Below, one piece after another: positions 1 through 19,917 of a stretch of DNA of 64,000 nt; position 1 is the stretch's first letter, and each line of letters begins with the position of its first letter. A program made the translations under genes and the position numbers. The notes under the pieces are model-generated. The model searched no databases. It was given only the letters and a program-made list of their open reading frames with translations, and was not told the origin of the DNA. Source of the DNA: Prochilodus magdalenae (Eukaryota; Chordata; Actinopteri; Characiformes; Prochilodontidae); NCBI GenBank assembly GCA_024036415.1, contig JAMWET010006976.1, positions 1 through 64,000 on the forward strand, read 5' to 3'.

Positions 1-3167
<3,167 letters not shown>

Positions 3168-3173
3168 TTTATT
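3168..3173 (-). promoter_or_regulatory. Candidate clk4 polyadenylation signal (AATAAA)
   Basis: TTTATT on the plus strand reads AATAAA on the minus strand, about 320 nt downstream of the clk4 stop codon, which would give a compact 3'UTR. No transcript evidence is available. Confidence 0.5.
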
Positions 3174-3493
3174 GATTATTACAGATGAAACAAAAATCAC
3201 AGGTTCTTTAAAACTGAAATCCCTACAGTCATTTTCAAACACTAATACACACAATTAATGCATAAAGCTGGACGCTTCTTCCTAACAAATCCTATTTAAC
3301 AGATGAGGCAACAAAAACATACCCGCACCCTACAGCCCGACCCTTTAAGACTCCTCAGAATGTAAAATACGAATCACAAGTCACAAATAAATTACAATCA
3401 TTCAGGAAAACAGTACTGTGCCTGCGTGGGACTGATGCAGTCCTTTCAACACAACTCTCCTGGAGAGCAGAAATGTAGAGTCTATGGGTCATG

Positions 3494-6400
3494 TTACTTC
3501 TGGCCCTTCCTGATCACATCAAAGAAAGGATGTCTGAGGGCGTCGTCCAGAGAGATTCGCTTGGTCACGTCATATTCCAACATCTTCTCAATGAGATCAA
3601 ACAGCTCCTCATGGGCCAGGCTTTTGGAGATCATGTATTGCTATTTGAGGGGGGGATAAAATAGACACATTAGTTCCTTTATTAAGAGGTTAGTGATTTA
3701 GTGCAGTGAGCTGGTACAGGTGGTCTGTAAAACCTGACAATACACATGATTAGAGCTGCAACTGTACGATGACCGTCTCAGGCAGTAATATTGACATGTC
3801 GTCTAAACTCTTATTAAAACAGCTGCTAACGACAGCTGGAGAACGATTTATCCCATCCCAACACACACACACACAATCAATTTTGTGGGCTTGTAACTCT
3901 GAGGTCAGTGTGTGTCTCTGTAAATCAGGGGTTACCGTTAATTCTATATATCTCTTGCTCTCTCTACAATATTAGGTTTGACTGTTCTTTGGTGTTTTTC
4001 AAAAGGGTACTTACTCTGAGAGGTTTGCAGTGTTTCCTAACGTATCTTCCTGATGAGGAGTGAACATCCCAATCCAGCTTGTCACGATGGACGTATCTCC
4101 GCTTCCTGCAAGAGAGCAGAACAAGAAGTTATCATAACAGAGTTTATGGAATACCAAACACATGATGTGACGACCGCTCTCTGAATGTACTTGCCTTGTT
4201 TTCTGCAGCATTGGTGTCGGAATGGGGCCTAGAACCCTCTCCATCATGGCCAGATGTTCCTTACTGTCATGTGTCTAAAACAGCAGTAAATATCACAGAT
4301 TATAACCCAAAGCTCACAGGTTACAGGTGGATCTCATGTGGATGTCATTTAGAGTTGGCTGAACACTCACCTGGAAGAGTGTTGATCCAAGGTAATATTC
4401 AATAAGAATGCAACCTATACTCCACACGTCACAGGAATGGCTCCAGCCAAGTTCTGTTTGCAAACAGACAAAACATTTCGATGAACTCTAACACTCGGAT
4501 CACACCACCAATTAAGTGGACCAGGGAATAAAATAGCATAATGAAGCATAAAGTGCAGGACTGCTCACCCAGAATGACTTCAGGGGCACGATAATGTCGT
4601 GTGGACACCACAGTTGTGTGGTGCTCATGCTCATACGTTGCATTTCCAAAATCAACCACTTTCACATCTGCTTTTCTCACAGTTCTCTCGTCCCGCTTCT
4701 GAAAGCCAACGTCACCAATTTCAGTTACATGTGTTCTAAAACACTGCACTCTTGGAATAAGACACAAACAGGTAACATCCCAAACTAAGGTCCTAACTGT
4801 TGACCATTAATGCTTTTGCACTCACCATCTTTGCATTGTACTCCAGATCATACTCTGAATCAATGAAAAGGATGTTCTCGGGCTTCAGGTCTGTGTGAGT
4901 CAACTTGTTCTTGTGCAAAACTTCAGTGGAGAGAAAAAACAACAACAATTAGCAACCATTTGCTGATATTTTAAATCAAGATGCAGATCACCATGTTTTC
5001 AACTTTCAGAAAAAGAAATAAAATCACCACACCCATTTCCACATAAGATCATTCAGCGGAACTTACATTTGACTGCTCTGATGATCTGGTAGGCCATGTG
5101 CCTGATTTGGTCTACAGGAAAGGGCTGAAAGTTGTTCTCTTTGAGGAAGTCAAATGTACTCAAGCCAAGCAGCTCAAATGCAATACACACATGTCCATGG
5201 TGATCAAACCAGTCCAGCATTCGGACACAAGAACTAAAAAGAGAAGATAGGAACAATCAATACAGACCCAAATACTGCTTTCTAAACAAACAACTTCTAT
5301 GCCAATAGTTTACATTGTCTATTAACCCCAAATTCACATTAACATCCGAATAGTTAGACAGGTTTACTCTGAAAACAATACGAAGGTTAATATGTTTTCT
5401 TGTTTCTACAGTAAGCGAAATCAGAACTTACTATCTTCTGTCACAGTCAAGAGAGTTGATTTGTTCCAACACCTCAACCTCAGACATGGCTGCCTCTCGA
5501 TAGCGCTCAATGTTTTTAATGATCTTCAGGGCAACACGAGCGTCTCGACTACAACACCAACACAGATTAAAAATGGTAAACGAGTGATGGGGAGAAATCA
5601 ACCACCAATTTCTTGTTTTAGCATGTTCAGTCTTTTTAATGCACAGTTTAAAAGTGTAAGAGGAATTGGACTTACTTTGAATGATCAATGCATTCGACCA
5701 CTTTCCCAAAGGCTCCTTCTCCTAGCGTGCACACAATCTCATCTAGGGTGTAAAGAGAGGCAATTAGAGGCACAAACAAACATCAACACAAAGCCCAGTA
5801 AAAGAAACATAGCTGAACCATCTAAGATTTAGCTGTGCATTTAATGGAACACTCAAAGAGAAAGATGACATACATGAATACAAAGCATGGCAATACTAAT
5901 CTAAATTTGCTGATAATCTGGAAATAAGTCTAAGACTGTTCTTGTTTTTGGTAGTGCTGTAATAACCATGTCCCCAAAAAATTAACCTAAACACTACACT
6001 TGACATTTCACATGAGTCAAAATAAAAGAAAAATCAAGAGATACAGAAGGAATACAAAAAAAGTATATATTCTATACATCTCGCCCTCAGTATGTCTCCA
6101 CTGTGATAGATCAGGTGGCCCTCCTCATCATCCTCAACACTCCTGGATCTTTTCCTGCGATGGCTCCTCTGGAGGTTCGGACCACCACCACCATCATCAT
6201 CATCATCAATAACCCATGTGAATCAGGGGGACCAGAACGCGCCATTCATTCATTCAGCGAGGGAAGAACGGGGGGAAGCAATTCGGCCCATTCAGATAGC
6301 GCAGCAGCCAGGCCCGGCCACAGGGAGCAGCCAACGCAAATTCAGCCCGCGACAGAGATACGCACAGGGGGCCCACCACATAGTGTGTGTTACAGAAGAA

Positions 6401-8173
6401 AAACAATGGCAACACATTTTCAGACAAGATACTTTCTCAAAATATTTAAAGTAGACATTATTAACAGTTTACAATGAACCGACACATTAGCTGTTTAAGT
6501 TAATTCCTTTCTTTGCTTTGAGTGAACTTTTCATAAATTGTCTTTTAATATGTACTTTAAGTCACTTAGAACAAAAGGTTCTCAGGTTGGTCCTTAGGAA
6601 CACCCAGATAGTCCAGATTTTTGCTTCAACCTAACTCAGCACACAGGGATAAGAAAATAATAATAATAATAATAATAAACGTGGACTGTTTGGGGGGGCC
6701 TTCGGAACAGTCTGAAAACCACTGCCTTAGTATTTAAGTAATTATAGCTCATTTCTTTCAGACATTTATTTAAACTTATAAAAGTAGGAGACTGCAGTAG
6801 TCCACATAGAGAGAAAGAGGAGAAAGATCCCATTATGAAGAGAGATGGACAGCGGTCATACCGAGTCATTTCGAGAGCGGCTTCGACTACGGTCACGGCT
6901 ACGGCTGCGTTTCCTGTCACGCCGGCTGCTCCGCCGGCTGTGCCCACTACGGCCACTGTATCCGGATGATTTGCTGTAGTGATGCCAGTCTCTATCAACG
7001 TCCCTGTGGCGCACACGCTTCTTCTCCTGCTCCTTACAGATGCTCACATGGCTCTCCTTTCCGTGTCCCATGTCTACAGCTCTGATCTTCACGTCTAGCT
7101 TCACGTTCTGACTCTGGGTCTCCAAGCAATGCCTGAAAAACACATTAAAAGTTGCAACAAAGTTAATTAAATTATTCATCAAATGCACAACATTTTTACC
7201 TCTGCATCCTACATAACAAATGGTACACGACTGCTTTTAGATCATGTCACACATCACCTACATAATAAACAAAACTTCAAGTTGTTAAAAACTCAGCAGA
7301 AAGGCTAGTAAACCCTTGGAACCCCTTGCTAGTAAACCCTTGGTTTGCTAACCTTTGCTAAACAGTGTTTGTGACGTTCTTATTCCAACCAGAAAAACAA
7401 GATTTTCAGCTGTCCAAGATTAGATCAGCCACAAGGTGGTTATGCCCAACACTGGCTGAAACTGTGGTTGACAGCAGTGCCATTATCAGCATGACTGAAT
7501 TTCATGACTTACAGCACATTAACTGAGATACATATTTCTCCCACTGTGTCATCGCAAATTAAAGGTGTTTGAATTTAGGCTTGGGCACATGAGTGACCTA
7601 TATTTAAAAGCATTACCCAGTCATGGTGGTTATAAAACTGCCATAGCACTTTATCTAGTCGAAATATAAACTTCCAAATGATGCAAGAAGAGCACAGAAC
7701 ACACAGTACTTAAAGCTCACTGACTGACTGCATGTTTCATTACAATAAAAGAGCTAAATTAGTCCTGTTTGTCAGAAATACAGTATGTCAATATGACAAC
7801 TAAAATTGTGTATTTATGCTAATTGTTTTGGATGGCAGTTTTTAAACATGCCACTGGTAGTTCAATCTAAACACTGTGAAACTGTCTAAGGCCTGTAATA
7901 TAATACTACTGTCATACCACCCACACCATAACTCCATATCCCACTACTAAAGGTAGCTTTGGGCCTAATGCATGTGATAGGAGAGATTAGTGAGGGACAT
8001 GAGGGTCTGCTTTACCCTTCGGTGCTTTTGCGGTGATGGCGATATTTCCGATATTTGTTCTCCCGCTCACTGCTGTGAGAGTCTCGCCTGCGGCGCTTTC
8101 GGCTCTCGGCCCCCTCCTCCCAGCCAAACTCTCTAAAAGCCGAACAGCGAGTCTCGCTTTTTCGCTCCTTCAT
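3494..8173 (-). CDS. clk4: CDC-like (LAMMER) dual-specificity protein kinase, CLK4/CLK1 type
   Basis: Nuclear kinase that phosphorylates SR splicing factors. Twelve coding exons: 8016-8173, 6862-7132, 6078-6168, 5676-5742, 5432-5548, 5067-5233, 4826-4920, 4569-4698, 4371-4453, 4195-4274, 4015-4105, 3494-3640. Together they give 1497 nt, 498 aa (family about 480-500). The N-terminus is basic and Arg/Ser-rich (densest at residues 118-143). The kinase domain shows GEGAFGKV (181-188), the VALK lysine (K204), HTDLKPEN with catalytic D301, DFG (338-340), and the hallmark EHLAMMER (399-406). The start ATG directly follows a splice acceptor; exon 1 is non-coding. The intron at 4106-4194 has a GC donor; all others are GT-AG. 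The C-terminus ends RKGQK, without the CLK2-type tail, and the EDDEEGHLI block resembles CLK1/CLK4. The paralogue (clk4a, clk4b or clk1) cannot be fixed by eye. Confidence 0.93.
6078..6168 (-). other. clk4: clk4 91-nt regulated cassette exon
   Basis: Encodes about residues 144-174 ([24 protein letters not shown]). It is exactly 91 nt, the length I recall for the alternatively skipped exon of mammalian CLK genes. Both splice sites look weak: the donor reads AGAT|gtatag, and the acceptor is preceded not by pyrimidines but by GAT and GGT trinucleotide repeats (plus strand about 6180-6210). Skipping joins residue S143 to a frame that stops after six codons, before the kinase domain. This is the expected autoregulatory switch of the family; actual skipping here is inferred. 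Confidence 0.8.
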
Positions 8174-9339
8174 CTGCCCAATACAAAAATCACAAACTTG
8201 TGAGTAGAATTGCCTGCGCAAATACCTGGCTAACCTGGTACTGGGGACAGGAAACCAAGAGTGGCGGTGTCTAGATTATAAAGAAAATGTATCTACTAAC
8301 TAAAAGAAGAGGGCAAGAAATAGCATGCCTTTTTAATTCAGGTGTTAACATACAAATTCAGAGCGGTTGGATGTGACACACAGACCCCGATTTCTTTACA
8401 GTGGTGCTGATAGGAACTAAAATAAGAAGAGTCCTGATCACTACAAAGCAAATACAGTCACATTCACTATTCTCTTCTGAGTTTATATATAAAATAATAT
8501 TAATAGTGATTAAAATGACAGCGTCTTTTCTGAGAGCTATTCTGCTTTATGATATTCTTCAGCTATGTACCGTTAATAGATTAAAATAAACTGATTTTAA
8601 ATACATTTTAGACATTTCAAACACTGTACCACAAATCTAAGCAAACTGCAAGCAAATTGCCATGTATGCATAAGGCAGTGAAGCCGTAACCAATTCATGT
8701 AATTTTCTGTTCGTTAACTTTTACAGGGGACGTCTGGTTCCCATTACCATCACGGTGCTCAGGCTTCTCTAGCACCGAGCACTGGACGCCAAACCACACA
8801 GTATAACTCTAACATTCAATTACATAGCATATCATTTAAGCAGTTTACGGTTAGGTCTGTGCCAGGTCTAAAACCAAAAGTTCTTCAGCTAGGCTGAATC
8901 TGACCCATCAGATACATACTAACCTAATAAAGACATACTGGACATATCTTTGGACAAATCTCTGTAGCTCAGTCACTCTTTATGACGAGGCTTGCATAAG
9001 ACAGACGTTCAAACGTCGAGCTAGTCACTAACCGCAAAGCGACCCAATTAGCATTACCTCGACTGCCTAAAGGTACACAGCTAGCTAACACCGAAATGAT
9101 TCGCTTTAAATCATCAAGAGAAGTGTTATTCCCTACTAGCTAGAACAAAAGAGTCGACAATGTAAACAACCGTCAAGAAATCTAGATGTTAATCGTTGCA
9201 TAAGCGGTCACGCAGCGTTAGCTAGCTGGCTAACGCTAACTGCGTCAATAACAGTGCGGCTCGAGCTTCAGACAAAACTAAACGGTTTTTACGGGACTTC
9301 CCGACACGAATATCGCAGAAATATGCGAACAGTCCTCAC

Positions 9340-9640
9340 CTTGGTTTCGCTAGCTTCGCGTGAAACCACACTACGACACAAATGACCAACTTTGAATTTA
9401 CAAACAGAAAGAAATGAAAATTCTTCCAGCGCTGTCTCTTCTCTCCCTCTGTCTTTGTTACACAAGCCTAAAATGGCCGTCGGTGTGGAACGTTCTAGAA
9501 GCGCTGCACTATGACCATAGGCTTTGAGTGGTTTCCACCCGCATTGCGGTAACGCACCGCCCTCCTGCGATAGGATTGGCTAATCGATCGCAAACTCTGT
9601 TCTATGATTGGCTGCTTCCGCGCCGAGGCACTGTCCATCT
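9340..9640 (-). promoter_or_regulatory. clk4 non-coding first exon and promoter
   Basis: Reading on the minus strand, a consensus donor (CAAG|gtgagg) lies at 9339/9340, so 9340 to about 9480 is probably a non-coding first exon spliced to the ATG exon at 8173. Upstream are two inverted CCAAT boxes (ATTGG at 9575-9579 and 9607-9611) in GC-richer sequence, typical of a TATA-less housekeeping promoter. The transcription start is not determined. Confidence 0.6.
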
Positions 9641-9939
9641 AATGCAGCATGTCGGAATATAGGTGGGGTTAATGACTTAATGCCCACCCTCATGGCCACG
9701 TCGATTTAAACGTCAACAATGTACTTACAGAAACACCGGCTTGGCCAATGAAGTGTTTCTGAAACAGAACGGCAGGACTATTAACCTTTTAAATGTCTAT
9801 ACGTGTTGTGTTTGCTTTTCCATATGGATCTGCAAATGACGAGGGAATATCAGTAGGGTCTGACTGTTTCTTACCTCTATGTTTACTGAAACCTTAAGAC
9901 TAACTACCGACATTGAGACCTGACAACCTTAACCAACAA

Positions 9940-10860
9940 ACCCATGCTCGTCCAAGCTGGATTACAATAGTTAGTGCTGGTCTGGTGCTGGCTCTGCTGG
10001 TCAACCAGCATCACCTTGCCATAAACCAGCAAAACCTGCTGGTGAAGTTGGTTGATCAGCATGGCTTTGCTGTGGTTTCCACCCGTGATGGTCAACAGAT
10101 GGTTTATCTGTTGACCATCATGGACTTTCTGGTTCAGCTGATGACTAGCAAGATCTTTGCTGGTTTAGTTGATGACAAGCATGGTCTTTGTTGGTGTACC
10201 TGATGACCAATATAGTCCATGACCAGTATGGCCAGCACAATGCCTTCTTTCTCACACTTGGCCTTGGTTATGGCTCAAGCAATGCGTTTTCTATGTAGAC
10301 CATACACAGTCAAGTTACATTATTAAGATCACCACCTAATATCCAGAGTAACTACCATGTGCAGCATGGGCAGCAGCTAGATAGGCTGAGAGTGACTCAT
10401 TGAGGGCCTGGTAGGTTGTCACAGGAGCCATGTTGACTGCTAGTGCATCCCACAGCTGCTGGAGGGTTCATGGAAGAATACAAAACAGGAAGGATCTTGC
10501 TAGTCATCTGCTAAACCAACATAGTCCATGCTGGTACGTAGAGCGAACACGACAATCAAGGTGGTCCCACAGATGCTCAGTTGAGTTCAAGTCTGGGGAA
10601 ATAGGGGTAGTCCTTGGAAGTCTTGGTCATACTCTTCCAACTAGTCTGGGACATTTCTAGCCATGTGACATGTCACATTGTCATGCTGGTAGATCCCATC
10701 TGCCCTAGGGTAGACAATCAGCAAGTATGGGTGTATGTGTTCTGCAAGGATGGACTCATTCTCATAATTGATTAATAGTGTCTTCCACAAGTGGACCCAG
10801 AGAATGTCACAAAAACATGACTTCCTTCATGGGCTGCTGCCGTCAAAAGTAGGAAGTGGT
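9940..10860. repeat. Decayed dispersed repeat with TGCTGGT-rich segment
   Basis: The first 280 bases are dominated by imperfect, inverted words of the type 'ctggtcaaccagcat'. The following 550 bases (10290-10850) contain low-complexity-free sequence with no open frame and no gene similarity that I can name. It lies between the clk4 and rack1 promoters, and I interpret it as an old DNA-transposon relic, without knowing the family. Confidence 0.35.
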
Positions 10861-11255
10861 CATAATAATGTGACTTGACTGTGTACAGAGCTTTGTGTGC
10901 AGATAGATCTTTAAGGCAGCTGAATTCATTCACCCAGAAAGTGTGTCTGGATCATTTGGACATGCTGTTTGTTTTGTGAGACGTGCAAATAGGAGTATTT
11001 TTGCATTACAGCCATGCAGCACTATCATGGTATTTCTTTACCTCACCAAATAGCCTACGTATGTGTGTGTGCATCTGCATATAGCATAGCTTTGATTTCC
11101 TTTAGTGCTTAAAGTGTGCACCTAAGATTCCTCCTTGCTTGTGCAACTGTAATGTGACACGTGGTTTGATTCATGACCCCTAGCCGCAGTAAGCGTAGGA
11201 TCCAACAGGGGGCGCGCTAAGCCCACAGAGAGAAGCGCCCGCCGCGCGGTGATAG

Positions 11256-17617
<6,362 letters not shown>

Positions 17618-17640
17618 GCTTTTCTAATGTTTACAACTTG

Positions 17641-17646
17641 AATAAA
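17641..17646 (+). promoter_or_regulatory. rack1 polyadenylation signal (AATAAA)
   Basis: AATAAA 24 nt after the stop codon, followed by a T/GT-rich stretch. The very short 3'UTR is usual for RACK1 and ribosomal-protein mRNAs. Confidence 0.8.
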
Positions 17647-18274
17647 AACCCTTTGCTTATTTGCTCGTTTCCTGTGTTTTCTTTTCAATGGGATTTCATT
17701 GAGTACAGACCTGGGCTGGCATTCTGTTTGAGGTATTAGTACTGTGATAGAAAGGTAGAGTCAGGGTGTGAGGTGGTGCTGGTGGTGGACATCTCATGGT
17801 CCTAATGAGAGGAATCGGTATATTATTTTGGATTTACAGGGTGATGGATGAGAACATGCTGAATCTGGGAGTCATTATATTACAAATTAAAACGTCCTTA
17901 ACGTATGTAACGTAGACTAATTTCTGCATGCGTGAGCATTTATGTATAAAGCTGTAGCTGTAACGAGCCGTGACATACTGAGTGTGAAGCAGGTACAAGG
18001 AACAACATGGTGGAGGGCTAATAAACTGCATGTGTCTCAGCATATAGCAGTAATATGGAAAGAAGTACATGCACTAAACATAAAAATATGAATAAATATT
18101 GTCATACAGACAGTATGATCTGATATAGTGTGTTAATAAAGACACAAAGTAAATGATCAAAGGACTATTACTAATTAATTGCAGAATTGTTTCTACTAGC
18201 TCTAACAGATTTTTATTGTTGGGGGAGTTTATAGGATTCAGATGCTGCTCAGGTTATTTCAGAAAGGCTGGCCG

Positions 18275-18508
18275 AATCTCAAATGACTTCCAGCTCCCTA
18301 TGTAGTGCACTGCAATGGTAATAAAGCTGTGACTCCTGCTCTCGCTTGTTGTTAGCTATGTAGCCGTACATGTTATAATAATAATAAAATGGCTTTCCAT
18401 TTGATATATAGTATAATGGACTGTTCAAGTGTAGAAGCAGTATTTTTTTTATTGACCCATGTAGTGCACTAGCTAGTGAGTAGGGAACAGGGAGCCATTT
18501 GAGATTTG
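18275..18508. mobile_element. hAT-like MITE upstream of nme5
   Basis: Left end 'aatctcaaatgacttccag' with 'ctccctatgtagtgcac' and right end 'gtgcactagctagtgagtag' with 'ggagccatttgagatt' are imperfect inverted repeats around an A/T-rich centre. It ends just before the GC-rich nme5 promoter. The superfamily is assigned from resemblance only. Confidence 0.6.
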
Positions 18509-18610
18509 ACCTCGGTGTTTTGTTGGCGGCGCTTCCGGTCACGTGACTGCTCCGTGCTTGTGGTATCTAGGCAACGAGAAGCGAGGCGGTCCTCCAGCTG
18601 TCTGATGCAG
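18509..18610 (+). promoter_or_regulatory. nme5 promoter and non-coding first exon
   Basis: GC-rich sequence with an ETS-like CTTCCGG, an E-box CACGTG (18540-18545) and GGTATCTAGGCAAC (18562-18575), which contains one good half (GGCAAC) and one poor half of an RFX X-box. X-boxes drive ciliary genes and NME5 is ciliary, so the match is apt but imperfect. GATGCAG|gtttgc at 18610 is a plausible donor joining to the acceptor at 19906, just before the ATG. Confidence 0.5.
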
Positions 18611-18979
18611 GTTTGCGGACTGAGACACTGCTGTAGATGTTTACCTGACAGGTTATCAAACTGCTTTAAACGTAGCGGGTAAACTTTTGCGTGATGGCGT
18701 TTTGAGCGTGAAAATCTGCGTGTAGCGGTTTAGCCCGAGTCCTATTTAGAACGGAAGTTAGCTTAGCTGGTAGCTACTGAAACGCTGTTATACTGGGCTG
18801 TATTTGATACATTTTTTGTAAAATATGGTTTAAAAACGGATACACTTTAAACAAGTACACTTGGTTTCATTTAAACTAAATCATTTTACGTAACTTGGTA
18901 GTTCAATTTGTGCCATTTAAACAAGCTGGCCATTTTGATGACGTTATGTAGGTTACGCTCTGAGTTTTTGGCAACTACG

Positions 18980-19878
18980 TCTAGGTTAGACATTATCTGA
19001 CAACTCTATCTAGGTTGGCAAGCATCTGGCAACCTTGTTTAGGTCAGACAGTGTCTATTACCTCTGTCCAGGTTAAACAGCATCTGGCAACCCTGTTTAT
19101 GTTAGACACTGTCTATTACTTCTGTCCAGGTTAAACATTATCTGGCAACTCTGTTTATGTTAGACAGTATCTGTTAACCCTGTCTATGTTAAACATTATC
19201 TGGCAACTCTGTTTAGGTTAGACAGTATCTAGTAACTCTGTCTAGGTTAGACAGCATCTGGCAACCCTGTCTAGGTTAGACAGCATCTGGCAACCCTGTT
19301 TAGGTTAGATGGTATTTGGTAACCCTGTTTAGGTTAGACAGCATCTAGGAACCCTGTTTAGGTTAGACAGCATCTGGCAACCCTGTTTAGGTTAGACAGT
19401 ATTTGGTAACCCTGTCTAGATTATGTTAGACACTGTCTATTACCTCTGTCCAGGTTAAACATTATCTGGCAACTCTGTTTATGTTAGACAGTATCTGTTA
19501 ACCCTGTCTATGTTAAACATTATCTGGCAACCCTGTTTAGGTTAGACAGTGTCTGGTAAAACTGTCTGGGTTAGACAGTATCTGTTAACCCTGTCTAGGT
19601 TAGACAGCATCTGGCAACCCTGTTTAGGTTAGACAGTATTTGGTAACCCTGTTTAGGTTAGACAGCATCTACGAACCCTGTTTAGGTTAGACAGCATCTA
19701 GGAACCCTGTTTAGGTTAGACAGCATCTAGGAACCCTGTTTAGGTTAGACAGCATCTGGCAACCCTGTTTAGGTTAGACAGCATCTGGCAACCCTGTTTA
19801 GGTTAGACAGTATTTGGTAACCCTGTCTAGATTAAACAGCATCTGGCAACCCTGTTTAGGTTAGACAGCATCTGGTGA
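18980..19878. repeat. 29-bp minisatellite in the nme5 5'UTR intron
   Basis: About 30 tandem copies of a 29-bp unit (GGTTAGACAGCATCT plus GGCAACCCTGTTTA, with variants TATTTGGTAAC, AAACATTATCTGG). A higher-order block of several diverged units (tctattacctctgtccagg and the units after it) occurs twice, near 19050-19210 and 19435-19530. The last unit ends about 30 nt before the splice acceptor in front of the nme5 start exon. Confidence 0.95.
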
Positions 19879-19917
19879 CCTCACTGGTTCTTCTATTCTG
19901 TTGAAGGTGAATGAACT

